37,250 nt of DNA from JBBRCX01 sp038204465 (GTDB taxonomy: Bacteria > Planctomycetota > Phycisphaerae > Tepidisphaerales > Tepidisphaeraceae), in the NCBI GenBank assembly GCA_038204465.1, contig JBBRCX010000045.1:1-37250 (forward strand), read 5' to 3'. The notes under the pieces were generated by a model. That model was not told where the DNA came from, searched no databases, and saw only the letters and a list, made by a program, of their open reading frames with translations. Position numbers and translations under genes: made by a program. Each line of letters begins with the position of its first letter. The first letter of the stretch is position 1. Shown in pieces: positions 1 through 8,089 of this stretch.

Positions 1-222
1 GTGTTCGTGAGCAGCGGTCCCTCGACCGCCGGGCTCCCGGGCCAGGAAATCCTTCCGCGCCACTTCTATCAGCTCAACGGCCCGGATGCGGATGTGCCCC
101 CCGCGAGCGTTCAGCTCGGGTACAATCTCCAGGCCTCGATCACCGTCGTGCCGGAGCCCACGACTGCGGGCCTGCTGGCCCTTGGTGGTTCGCTGATGGC
201 GATGCGTCGGCGCCGAGCCTGA
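1..222 (+). CDS. PEP-CTERM sorting-domain protein, 3' end (partial)
   Basis: This is the last 73 codons of a gene that begins outside the window, so the GTG at base 1 need not be the start. The protein ends with VPEP, then a short hydrophobic stretch (AGLLALGGSLMAM) and an RRRRA tail. This is the classic PEP-CTERM export and sorting signal, recognised by exosortase in bacteria that make extracellular polysaccharide. The mature part is too short to assign a function. An intrinsic terminator follows 54 bp after the stop. The PEP-CTERM call is firm; the identity of the rest is unknown. Confidence 0.8.
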   Translation: MFVSSGPSTAGLPGQEILPRHFYQLNGPDADVPPASVQLGYNLQASITVVPEPTTAGLLALGGSLMAMRRRRA

Positions 223-231
223 GCAATCCGA

Positions 232-420
232 CAATTTGGTCGTCGGGAAGAGGACTCTCTCCCAACCATCCAAGGAACCGGGCGGCGAATACTTTCGCCG
301 CCCGGTTCTTCTTTTTTGCGCCGTACTTCACGACGCCACAACACCATACCCCCCCAGAGCGTGCACAGTTAACGCAATGCAACACCACCGGTTAAGCTGT
401 GGCGTAGGACGATGCGGAGC
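232..420. repeat. Long direct repeat, copy 1 (about 189 bp)
   Basis: This segment recurs at 4475-4660 in the same orientation with only a few substitutions and 1-3 base indels. It contains a strong stem-loop terminator and then about 100 bp that includes GTGCACAGTTAACGC and GGTTAAGCTGTGGCGTAGG. Here it lies between the PEP-CTERM gene and the 3' end of the GT41 gene. No reading frame is conserved across the two copies. Confidence 0.85.
276..317 (+). terminator. Rho-independent terminator
   Basis: A perfect 14-bp inverted repeat (AACCGGGCGGCGAA and its complement) encloses a 4-nt loop, TACT, and is followed by CTTCTTTTTT on the plus strand. It lies 54 bp after the PEP-CTERM stop and is oriented to end that transcript. 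On the minus strand no T tract follows, so it is less likely to serve the convergent GT41 gene. Confidence 0.88.
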
Positions 421-433
421 AGCGCAACAGCAA

Positions 434-2392
434 TCAGCGGCCGCACCGCCCCCGCCAGATTTGCCGGTAAAGGCCCTCGAGATTGCGTGCAAATCGAACG
501 CCGTCCGTGATTGGCGACCGGGTGAGACGCTCGCGAAGCGTCTGTCGGTACGATTCCAGGCGCCGCAAGTCGGTGGCAAGCTGCTGGGCAATCTCGATGT
601 ACTGCTCCGCCGTAGAGGCGACCAATTCCGGCATTCCCACGTTTGACAAGATGCTCAAACCTCCGCGCGAGACGGCGGTGCGACCCGCCAGGGAGACAAC
701 GGGCACCCCCATCCACAGTGAGTCGCATGTCGTCGAGTGGCCGTTATAGGGGTAGGGGTCGAGTCCGAGATCGACGAGGTTATACAGCTTTAAGTACTCG
801 AACGTCGTCCGCCGCCAGCTCATTAACGCCAGGCGCTCCATCGGGAAGCCGGTCTCGACAAAGAAGTCCTTCGTGCCTTCGCAGTCGTTGGCGCGCACGA
901 GCAGTCGGGAGTTCGGGACGGCCCGCAGGATCTGCGACCACAAGCCGATGACCATCGGCGATATCTTTGAGGAATTGTTCAGGCAGCCGAAGGTGATGTA
1001 GCCGTTGGTGCGAGCCGGAAGCGCATTCACGTCTGGGCTGCCATCGACGCGCTGGTAGCACCAGTAGCAGTCAGGAAGGCGCAGGCATTTCTCAGAATAG
1101 AACTCGTCGTTCATCCCGGGCGGATCGAGGTAGTGATCGGTAATGCGGTAGTCGATGCTCGAAAGGCCGGTGGTGCTCGGGTGACCGAGATAGCTCACCT
1201 GAAGGGGCGCGGGTTTTCGCGCAAACACGAGCAGCCGGTTGTCTGCCAGGTGCAGCGTGAGGTCGACAAGTATGTCGATCCGGTCGTTGCGAATCAGCTC
1301 GGCTGCGTCGGCGTCCGCAACGCCGTGGATATCGCGCCAGACGTCGGCCGTTCGGCGCAACCGCTGGGTGACGCTGTCCGGCTTGGCCACGCTCGCATAG
1401 CAGAAGATCTCGAAGTCAGCGTGGGAATGCCCCTCGAGCAAGGGCACGAGGTTAGAGGCCATTGAGTGGTGCTTGAAGTCGGGCGAGACATAACCAATTC
1501 GAAGGCGCCGCTCCGGCGAGCGATCGTTTGGGTGCGGTCGAATCTCATTGGCCAACGGCGCTTCGTAGCGGCGTGCATATTCGCGGTGGGCCTCGAAAAT
1601 CGCCTGAATGTCGTATTCGGGCAGGAAGTGCAGGCTGTAAAGTAAATTGCTGTAGTGACAGGCGATGTCCGGGCGCAGTTCCGCGGCCTTGCGGTAATGG
1701 ACAATCGTCTCGTTCAAGCGCCCCAGATCCTTCAGCGCGCCCGCCAGGTTGTTGTGAGCCTGAGCCATGTTCGGCTCGAGCTCGATGGCCCGCCGGTACG
1801 GCGCGAGTGCCGCAGCCGGGCGCTGCATCCCACGATAGGCGTTTCCCAGATTGAAGTATGCGAGCGCAAAGTTCGGATTGAGCGCAACCGCGCGCTTAAA
1901 TGCGATGGAGGCCGCTTCATGCATGCCTGTTGCATCCAGCGCGGAACCGAGCCAGCCATAGGCAACGGGATCCTGTGGGGCAAGGGCAACCCACTGCTGC
2001 AAGCTATTGATTGCCTCCTGCGGCTTGCCATGAGCGAGGAGGGCGGTGCCGAGCTTTTCATGCGCCATTGCGTGCGTCGGTGCGATCTTGACGGCGGTCT
2101 CAAAACAGGCGATCGCGCGTTCCCTCTGACGCTGAGCGAGGAAGACGAGCCCCATGTTGAGGTGAGAGACGACGTTGTTCGGCTCCAGTGAGACGGCCTT
2201 TTCGAGCAGCTCGACCCCCTCGTCCGACTTGCCGCGCTGGTGCAGGAGCACGCCGAGCATCTGCAGCGCTTGGGGGGAATTCGGCGCATGCTGAAGCACT
2301 GTGCGGTAAAGCAGCTCAGCCGCATCAAGGCGCCCAGCCTGATGATGCTGCATCGCGAGCAAAGTGTTTTCGTCAAGCGTTCTGCCGTCCAT
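434..2392 (-). CDS. TPR-repeat O-GlcNAc transferase-like glycosyltransferase (GT41/SPINDLY family)
   Basis: The 652-residue protein has about seven TPR units in residues 1-270 (for example NVVSHLNMGLVFLAQRQRERA and FALAYFNLGNAYRGMQRP). A GT41 catalytic region fills residues 290-645. Recognisable blocks are RLRIGYVSPDF, DILVDLTLHLADNRLLVFA, APLQVSYLGHPSTTG, YITFGCLNNSSKISP and GLDPYPYNGHSTTCDSLWMG, followed by GVPVVSLAG. These match the UDP-sugar binding half of OGT/SPINDLY proteins. The family transfers GlcNAc or related sugars to Ser/Thr of proteins; the acceptor here is unknown. The TPR array probably recruits substrates. No signal peptide is seen, so it should be cytoplasmic. It is divergent from the sulfotransferases at 2541, which suggests a shared role in glycan or glycoprotein modification. 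Confidence 0.88.
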   Translation of the reverse strand: MDGRTLDENTLLAMQHHQAGRLDAAELLYRTVLQHAPNSPQALQMLGVLLHQRGKSDEGVELLEKAVSLEPNNVVSHLNMGLVFLAQRQRERAIACFETAVKIAPTHAMAHEKLGTALLAHGKPQEAINSLQQWVALAPQDPVAYGWLGSALDATGMHEAASIAFKRAVALNPNFALAYFNLGNAYRGMQRPAAALAPYRRAIELEPNMAQAHNNLAGALKDLGRLNETIVHYRKAAELRPDIACHYSNLLYSLHFLPEYDIQAIFEAHREYARRYEAPLANEIRPHPNDRSPERRLRIGYVSPDFKHHSMASNLVPLLEGHSHADFEIFCYASVAKPDSVTQRLRRTADVWRDIHGVADADAAELIRNDRIDILVDLTLHLADNRLLVFARKPAPLQVSYLGHPSTTGLSSIDYRITDHYLDPPGMNDEFYSEKCLRLPDCYWCYQRVDGSPDVNALPARTNGYITFGCLNNSSKISPMVIGLWSQILRAVPNSRLLVRANDCEGTKDFFVETGFPMERLALMSWRRTTFEYLKLYNLVDLGLDPYPYNGHSTTCDSLWMGVPVVSLAGRTAVSRGGLSILSNVGMPELVASTAEQYIEIAQQLATDLRRLESYRQTLRERLTRSPITDGVRFARNLEGLYRQIWRGRCGR

Positions 2393-2540
2393 GACGTTTT
2401 ATGATTCCGCTGCTGCAGTGTGGTGCGTCATCTTCAGCCGAGTGATAGTAGCCAGCCGGGAAAGGGTTTCCATGGCCGGCTCTGCCTGAGTTTCGACCAG
2501 CTCCCTTGACCTGAGGCTTCACCTGGTTAGCGTTCAGCGC

Positions 2541-3275
2541 ATGGCAGCGCCGCTGATTCTGGCCACCGGCATGATGCGGTCAGGCTCCACCTGGGGCTTC
2601 AACGTCTGCCGCCTCATCGCCCAACTCATCGCCAGGCAGTTGAAGCAGCCGTTTGCCAGCGCTTACCTCACGGCGCCGCTGGTTGAAGAGTTTGTCAGGA
2701 CCAAGCTCGCCACCCTTCCCGGGCCCACTGTTCTTAAAGCGCACTGGGTGGGCCACTTGGCGCTGGGTCTCGTGGCGACGGGTCAGATCAAGTGCGTGTC
2801 GACCTACCGCGATCCGCGCGACTGCGTCGCTTCAATGTTGACTTTCTATCTGGACGAGCCGTTCCAGAAGGCAATGATGCACACCACTCAATTGCTCGAA
2901 GAGTTGTCGCTCTATCAGCAGTCAAAGCATACGCTGCTTATTCGCTACGAGGACATGATAAAGGACACACCGGGGCATGTGCGGAAAGTCGCCGACTATC
3001 TTGGCGTGCAGATTGAAGATGCCGGCATCGCCTGGATTGATTCGCACACCAACATTGAGCGCGCCAAGTCGATTGCCGCCGCACTGAAGACACGTCCGGC
3101 CGAGGCGGTAGCTTATGGAACCCATCTGGTCGACCCCGCCACCAATCTGCACGATAATCACATTTACAGCGGCAGGATTGGTCGCTGGCGCGAAGAGCTG
3201 GGTGCGGAGCAGCGAGAAGCACTCAATCGTCAGTTCGAGCCATGGTTGAGGAGCCTGGCGTACGACCTCGACTGA
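2541..3275 (+). CDS. Sulfotransferase family protein
   Basis: The 244-residue protein carries the two PAPS-binding signatures of cytosolic-type sulfotransferases. The 5'-phosphosulfate loop GMMRSGSTWGFN is near residue 10 and the 3'-phosphate motif YRDPRDCVASM is near residue 88. Such enzymes move sulfate from PAPS to a hydroxyl or amine of a carbohydrate or other small acceptor. The acceptor cannot be told from sequence. The stop codon abuts the ATG of the next sulfotransferase-like frame at 3276, so the two were probably translated together. Length is typical for bacterial members. The start ATG has no clear Shine-Dalgarno sequence, but the P-loop lies at the expected distance from the N-terminus. 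Confidence 0.85.
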   Translation: MAAPLILATGMMRSGSTWGFNVCRLIAQLIARQLKQPFASAYLTAPLVEEFVRTKLATLPGPTVLKAHWVGHLALGLVATGQIKCVSTYRDPRDCVASMLTFYLDEPFQKAMMHTTQLLEELSLYQQSKHTLLIRYEDMIKDTPGHVRKVADYLGVQIEDAGIAWIDSHTNIERAKSIAAALKTRPAEAVAYGTHLVDPATNLHDNHIYSGRIGRWREELGAEQREALNRQFEPWLRSLAYDLD

Positions 3276-4194
3276 ATGGACGCCGCCCCGGACGCCCCGC
3301 TGGAATATGGCAGCATAGGGGCCGCGAACGGCGAAATCTATCACTCCTTCAGGCTTGTCACAGGCGTATCCCCAGGATATTTTCCGCGCATGGTGATGCT
3401 GCCTGCCGGCAAGAGATTCATCTTCGTAGCAGGCGCGGAGGGATCTGGCACAACGCTGCTCCTGAGGTTCCTGAGCTCGGCCGATCGTTGCGTCAGCCTC
3501 GGCGGCAACGCGAGAAAAATTCCGCCCACGCCGCGAGCCGAACAGCTCACAGAATGGCATTCGCAGATCAACGCGGCGGCGTGGGATCGCACACTATCCC
3601 CCAGCGAAAATGAGCTGGCGCGACAGAAGTGGCTGGAGGTCCTGGCGGCGGTGGTGAATGACTTGGAGTTTGCTTCCGCCACGCACTTCTTCTTCGAAAC
3701 GCTCGTTCCCGTTCGGTCTCACACGCGGGAAATTCACCCCGGACCTCTGGGACCTTGTGGACGGCATCGCGGGGGTGCGTGTCGTGGCAATCTATCGTGA
3801 CCCGCGCGCCGCGTCGTACTCCGCCCTGCGCCGTAACTTTGATGACGATCTGCGGCGCCTTGCTGTGGTACATGCCGAGCATCTTACCCTGCTCGCAGCC
3901 CAGCTAAGGTGCATCGGCGCGGATCGCTACCGGCTCATCAACTACGAGCGGATGTGCCTCGATCCGCAACTGGAGTTGCCGCCGGTCGCGGACTTCTGCG
4001 GATTGTCGATGGATGAGCTGAACCGCTTCTTCGAGCACGAGAAATTCGATCCAGCTTCAAATGAGAAGTGGATCGAGAGAACGACCGAAGCCGAGCGCAA
4101 ATTCCTCAATCGTTATTTCGATGAGCGCCGAGTGCGACAATGGGAGCTTGTTGCTTCCGAACTGAAACCTTTGGCAAAGCGAATGACCGCGTGA
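3276..4194 (+). pseudogene. Sulfotransferase-like gene with an internal frameshift
   Basis: Two overlapping plus-strand frames together make one sulfotransferase-like protein. Frame A, from 3276 to about 3710, contains the P-loop VAGAEGSGTTLLLRFLSS and ends in HFFFETLVP. Frame B, from about 3710 to 4194, continues with FGLTRGKFTPDLWDLVDG and the 3'-phosphate-type motif AIYRDPRAASYSALRR. One extra base near 3705-3712 (CGTTCCCGTTCGG) explains the shift. Frame A's ATG directly follows the TGA of the upstream sulfotransferase, although an internal start at 3390 is also possible. Either the gene is broken or the assembly has a one-base error. Both halves look well conserved, which favours a recent mutation or an error. 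Confidence 0.75.
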
Positions 4195-4203
4195 GCGGCG
4201 TGC

Positions 4204-4317
4204 GTGCGCATTGAAACCATCAACCGACCGGAGAACGGCCGCAACACGCCGGATACCACGAAAACTCTGGCAAGGATCGTCAAAGTCGTCGGAGGAGCGA
4301 AGTCCAAGGCGAATTAA
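4204..4317 (+). pseudogene. Helix-turn-helix (XRE/HigA-like) C-terminal fragment
   Basis: A 37-codon frame from GTG 4204 to TAA 4317 reads RIETINRPENGRNTPDTTKT and then LARIVKVVGGAKSKAN. This resembles the recognition helix and last helix of XRE-type domains (typically INRIENGRxTPDxxTLxKIVxxLGG). The N-terminal half of such a domain is missing; only 9 bp separate it from the upstream sulfotransferase stop. It is most likely a gene relic. The remaining 4318-4474 shows no gene that I can support. Confidence 0.4.
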
Positions 4318-4474
4318 GCGCCGTCAGATGACCGGCACGATGACCGACGAGCTCTGTGCGATGCCTGCGCCCCGTTGAGCGGGATCGCAACCGGATGAAG
4401 TCCGGCGTAAACTGCGTTTCCTGGCGCGCGTTCTACTTCGCCGACAGCTCAAACCCATGGCAAACCGACCACTG

Positions 4475-4660
4475 CAATTTGGTCGTCGGGAGAGGACTCT
4501 CTCCAACGATCCAAGGAACCGGGCGGCGAATACTTTCGCCGCCCGGTTCTTCTTTTTTGCGCCGTACTTCACGACACGACAACACCATACCCCCCAGAGC
4601 GTGCACAGTTAACGCCATGCAACACCACCGGTTAAGCTGTGGCGTAGGACGATGCAGAGC
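4475..4660. repeat. Long direct repeat, copy 2 (about 186 bp)
   Basis: This is the second copy of the 232-420 segment, same orientation, with the terminator stem preserved perfectly. It ends 9 bp before the ATG of the sulfotransferase at 4670, so in this copy the sequence after the terminator forms that gene's upstream region. No PEP-CTERM coding sequence precedes this copy, unlike copy 1. Confidence 0.85.
4517..4558 (+). terminator. Rho-independent terminator (copy in repeat 2)
   Basis: The same 14-bp stem, TACT loop and CTTCTTTTTT tract as at 276-317. It would insulate the sulfotransferase gene at 4670 from transcripts coming from 2541-4317. Confidence 0.85.
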
Positions 4661-4669
4661 GGTTGCCGA

Positions 4670-5464
4670 ATGAGAATCACCTGGCTGGCCTCCTACCCTC
4701 GCTCCGGAAACACCTGGCTGCGCTTCCTCCTCTTCAACTATTTCTGGGGTGTGCCCACGCATAGTTCACAAGTCGCCCTGCGCATCCCTGACCTTCACAA
4801 ACCCCGCCGAGAATTGGCCCCCGCGCTGGACCTGGCACGCCAGGAGAACGCGGTTCATCTGTTCATCAAAACGCACCATCCGCTATCGAAGAGCCATCCG
4901 ATGATCGAGCAGACAGGAGGCTTCATCTACCTGATCCGCCATCCCAAGGATGTGCTGTTGAGCCTGATGAATTACCACGGCGTTCAACCCGCTGATGCGC
5001 CAGCATATGCTCGGCAGTTCATCGATACCGGCAGCGACCCGTTCATGCCTCACTTCGGAACCTGGGACCAGCACGCCGCCAGCTGGCTCGGCTCCCGGCC
5101 CAAGCTCCTGCTTCGCTACGATCACATGAGAGCCGATCCCACAGGCGCCATGGAAGCGGTGCTCGAGTTTTTGGGCGAATCCTCATCCCCCGAACGAGTC
5201 GCTCGGGCCGTAGCCGCAAGCACCTTTGACGCCATGCGGAAAATGGAAGAATTGGAAGCGGCGGTCGATCGCGACTCAGGCCTCTTCAATCTGGGGGTTC
5301 ATGCTTCGAACGCACAGAAGTTTGTCCATCGGGGCACAATCGCCGGGTCGCTGCAGGAATTGTCCCCGGAGCTCGATCGCTTGCTGGAGCAGCGCTTCGG
5401 ACCCACCATCGAACGGCTTTTGCCGCCTGCCGACGCTCCACCGGTGGCGCCTGGGTCTAAGTGA
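4670..5464 (+). CDS. Sulfotransferase domain protein
   Basis: A 264-residue protein begins MRITWLASYPRSGNTWLRF, with the PAPS 5'-phosphosulfate loop YPRSGNTWLR at residues 9-18. The 3'-phosphate motif IRHPKDVLLSLMNY lies near residue 90. I prefer the ATG at 4670 over the one at 4652 because this family normally starts just before WLASYPRSG. The gene belongs to the PF00685 type and differs clearly from the two sulfotransferases at 2541-4194, so it is not a local duplicate of them. A carbamoyltransferase follows 76 bp downstream on the same strand. The sulfate acceptor is unknown; a polysaccharide or glycan is plausible from context. Confidence 0.88.
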   Translation: MRITWLASYPRSGNTWLRFLLFNYFWGVPTHSSQVALRIPDLHKPRRELAPALDLARQENAVHLFIKTHHPLSKSHPMIEQTGGFIYLIRHPKDVLLSLMNYHGVQPADAPAYARQFIDTGSDPFMPHFGTWDQHAASWLGSRPKLLLRYDHMRADPTGAMEAVLEFLGESSSPERVARAVAASTFDAMRKMEELEAAVDRDSGLFNLGVHASNAQKFVHRGTIAGSLQELSPELDRLLEQRFGPTIERLLPPADAPPVAPGSK

Positions 5465-5540
5465 TGCGCGGTAGTTGCCTTCACTTTCAGCGGAACGATC
5501 TACCTTGCCGGGAACCGGCACCGCGAAGAGGATACGTTCA

Positions 5541-7361
5541 ATGAACATCCTATCCCTGAATTTCGGACATGACGGCCTGGCCGCCGTCGTCAAGGATGGC
5601 AAGCTCGTCACCGCCATCGCCAGCGAGCGATTGACGCGTTTCAAGAAATCCCGCGGCGTCAACAGGGAGGTCGTGCAATATGTGCTCGACTATGCCGGGC
5701 TGCAATGGTCCGACATTCACCTGGTCGCCGTCCTCAACTGGTACTATGACCGTGACCGCCGCGGCGTCGAATTGTTCGATAAAGCCGCCGCTGGAGTTGA
5801 CGTCATTCGCTCCGACGGACAATCGCTCCCTTTCGAAGATTTCCGACGCCTATGCCAGTCCGACAACCTGTTCAGCGGCATCTTCGCTTTCCGTTTCGGT
5901 TCTGAGACGGCGCCGTGCGTCCTGGTCGACCACCACTTTGCTCACTGCGCTTACGCCTACTATATGTCGCCCTTCGATCGGGCGGTTGTTCTTTCCGTGG
6001 ACGGCTCCGACAACATCGTCGCCAACCATGCGGTGCATTATTTCGACGACGCGACCAAGGCCGCCGCTCGCCTGCGCCGCGGCATGGACTTTGACATCGG
6101 CGGATACTACACGTCCGTCTGCGACTATCTGGGCTTTTACCCGGGCCTTACCGACGCGGGGAAAATCATGGCGCTGGCTGCGTACGGCAAGCCGCCTGCC
6201 GGCGTGGAGGAGTTTTGCTGGGGCAGGGTCGACCCCGCTCAGGACGTCTTCCGAGGCGGACCGCTGATCCATACGCTCTTGCGCAACGGCGTCGGAAATG
6301 TGCCGCGTATCAAGGGCTTCCTACCGGCGCTCAAGGGTGAAGGCGGCGTTGCAGATCCCGATTGGCTGAACAAGAACGATTGGCGCAACGAGTTGAATCG
6401 GAACATCGCCGCCACCGCGCAGGCATATCTGGAGAAGTCGACCTACCTTTTCCTGGAGCGCCTCGCTCAAGCGACCCGCAACGTGACGCGCCGGTTGTGC
6501 CTCTCCGGCGGCACGATGCTGAATTGCGTCAACAACGCCAAGATCCTGCACAGCGGTTTGTTCGAAGAAGTGTTCATCGCGCCGGCGTGCGGCGACGATG
6601 GACTGGCGATCGGAGCGGCCCTCTACCTCGCCGACGTTTTCAATGCCGACCCCGGGCGCACGCTGGTTCCGCGACCCTGCACCGAACCACGCGTGCGGTA
6701 CTCCTTCCGCGAAGCATTCGAGGGCGGCAGGCCCTACTCGCCGGATGAGATCCGCCAGGCCATCGAGGCGTCGGGGTCGCAGCTCGAGCAGGCGCGGGTG
6801 ACCGTACGAAAGCTCGACGTTGACCAACTCCTCGACTTCACCACGGACCAGATCATCCACGACAGGATCGTCGGCTGGTTCTATCGTGGTTCCGAGCTCG
6901 GGCCCCGCGCCCTCGGACACCGCTCCCTGCTGGCCAACCCGCAGAACAAGGACATGAAGGACATCCTGAACCACCGGGTGAAGCACCGCGAGGAGTTTCG
7001 TCCGTTCGCTCCGGTCATACTTGCAGAACAAGCGGAGCAGTGGTTCGATCTCCGCGGGACCCCGTCGCCGTTCATGCTCTTCTCGGTGCGGTGCAAGAAG
7101 CCGGAGCGCATCCCTTCAGCCGTGCACATCGACGGCACCGCGCGCGTCCAGACCGTCGACCGCGAGAATAACGGCCGCTTCTACGACCTTGTGCAGGTGC
7201 TTCACGAGAAGACAGGCGTGCCGATCGTCCTCAACACCTCCTTCAACGTGCAGGGCGAGCCGATCGTGGAGTCGCCGCTCGATGCCATTCGCTGCTTTCT
7301 GGGGACGAACATCGATGTGCTCGTGCTGGGAGAATACCTGCTGGAAAAGAAGCCGGCGTGA
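5541..7361 (+). CDS. Carbamoyltransferase (NodU/CmcH/TobZ family)
   Basis: The 606-residue protein matches the two-domain carbamoyltransferases in order. The N-terminal YrdC/Kae1-like part shows LNFGHDGLAAV at the start, VDHHFAHCAYAYY near residue 130, LSVDGSDN, GLTDAGKIMALAAYG and LCLSGGTMLNCVNN. The C-terminal part shows GWFYRGSELGPRALGHRS, EEFRPFAPVIL and LNTSFNVQGEPIVESP. These enzymes use carbamoyl phosphate and ATP to carbamoylate a hydroxyl of a sugar, Nod factor or antibiotic. The ATG at 5541 is chosen because family members start with M-N-I-L-x-L-N-x-GHD; the in-frame ATG at 5475 would add 22 non-conserved residues. It follows a sulfotransferase gene, consistent with decoration of a glycan. 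Length is typical. Confidence 0.92.
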   Translation: MNILSLNFGHDGLAAVVKDGKLVTAIASERLTRFKKSRGVNREVVQYVLDYAGLQWSDIHLVAVLNWYYDRDRRGVELFDKAAAGVDVIRSDGQSLPFEDFRRLCQSDNLFSGIFAFRFGSETAPCVLVDHHFAHCAYAYYMSPFDRAVVLSVDGSDNIVANHAVHYFDDATKAAARLRRGMDFDIGGYYTSVCDYLGFYPGLTDAGKIMALAAYGKPPAGVEEFCWGRVDPAQDVFRGGPLIHTLLRNGVGNVPRIKGFLPALKGEGGVADPDWLNKNDWRNELNRNIAATAQAYLEKSTYLFLERLAQATRNVTRRLCLSGGTMLNCVNNAKILHSGLFEEVFIAPACGDDGLAIGAALYLADVFNADPGRTLVPRPCTEPRVRYSFREAFEGGRPYSPDEIRQAIEASGSQLEQARVTVRKLDVDQLLDFTTDQIIHDRIVGWFYRGSELGPRALGHRSLLANPQNKDMKDILNHRVKHREEFRPFAPVILAEQAEQWFDLRGTPSPFMLFSVRCKKPERIPSAVHIDGTARVQTVDRENNGRFYDLVQVLHEKTGVPIVLNTSFNVQGEPIVESPLDAIRCFLGTNIDVLVLGEYLLEKKPA

Positions 7362-7487
7362 GCTCCGCCCGCGCCCTGGGGGTGCGCCCAGGAGTGGCGG
7401 TCGAGCGCTCTCGATCTGCCGGTACCGGCGAAGTGCTCGTCGCGCTGCGCGACGATCGCCAGTTGGGCGGATTCGCGGAGGTATGAG

Positions 7488-7952
7488 ATGATCCACCGGG
7501 ACGAGCAGGAGTGGGTCGCGCTGCTCCGCACTCCCCTCAATAACGACAGCATCTGTTTCGTTTCGACCTCCCAAGCGGGTGGCGTTGCCGCTTTCGTGGG
7601 CATGACGCGGGCGGAGCGAAACAATCAGGGGCAGGACCTCCTCGCCCTCGACTACGACGCGTATTCCGAGATGGCGTTTGAGCAGATGAAGAGGCTCTCA
7701 GCGGAGGCTCGTACCCGCTGGCCGATCCTGAAGCTCGCGCTGCTGCATCGCCTGGGCCGTGTCGGCCTGGGTGAAGCGTCGGTGTCGATCGCGGTATCAA
7801 CGCCGCACCGCGCCGACGCGTTCGAGGCGTGCCGGTGGCTCATCGACACGCTCAAGGCGCAGGTACCGATCTGGAAGAAGGAGATCTGGGACGACGGCAG
7901 CGAAACCTGGGTTCACCCGCCTCCGAACCCGGATCCTCGCAACGACGGTTGA
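7488..7952 (+). CDS. moaE: Molybdopterin synthase catalytic subunit MoaE
   Basis: The 154-residue protein fits MoaE, which with thiocarboxylated MoaD inserts sulfur into cyclic pyranopterin monophosphate to give molybdopterin. Diagnostic segments are AAFVGMTR, LDYDAYSEMAFEQM, LLHRLGRVGLGEASVSIAVS, PHRADAFEACRWLIDTLK and VPIWKKEIW with the conserved active-site lysines. A good Shine-Dalgarno GGAGG at 7477-7481 supports the ATG at 7488. No moaD or other molybdenum-cofactor gene lies in the window, so its partner must be elsewhere. The stop is followed after 5 bp by a short truncated frame (7958-8044). Confidence 0.93.
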   Translation: MIHRDEQEWVALLRTPLNNDSICFVSTSQAGGVAAFVGMTRAERNNQGQDLLALDYDAYSEMAFEQMKRLSAEARTRWPILKLALLHRLGRVGLGEASVSIAVSTPHRADAFEACRWLIDTLKAQVPIWKKEIWDDGSETWVHPPPNPDPRNDG

Positions 7953-7957
7953 GCGAG

Positions 7958-8044
7958 ATGGAGTTCGCGATCAATTATTCCCCGCAGGCGACTGAGCTAT
8001 TCTCAACCGGCAAGATCAAGCGGGACCCCTTCCATCACCCTTGA
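7958..8044 (+). pseudogene. Truncated N-terminus of a possible TIM-barrel (xylose isomerase-like) protein
   Basis: A 28-codon frame starts 5 bp after moaE and reads MEFAINYSPQATELFSTGKI before stopping soon after. The opening resembles the first strand of sugar-phosphate isomerase/epimerase-like TIM-barrel proteins that begin M-x-F-A-x-N-Y-S. Nothing further of such a protein follows in any frame. It may be the left-over 5' end of a deleted gene, or a chance small frame. Confidence 0.3.
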
Positions 8045-8077
8045 TCGACGGCTTTTTCTGCGCCGCGCCGCTTCCCC

Positions 8078-8089
8078 TATAATCCCGCC
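8078..8089 (+). promoter_or_regulatory. Perfect -10 box directly before the start codon (likely leaderless transcript)
   Basis: TATAAT at 8078-8083 is followed by 6 bases and then the ATG at 8090. A sigma70-type start would fall at or next to the A of the ATG, which implies an mRNA without a 5' leader; no Shine-Dalgarno is present between. The -35 region (about 8055-8060, TTTCTG) is weak. Confidence 0.5.

Noticed and set aside
7382..7486. moaD upstream of moaE
   Set aside because: The region is too short for MoaD and no frame ends in the required Gly-Gly.
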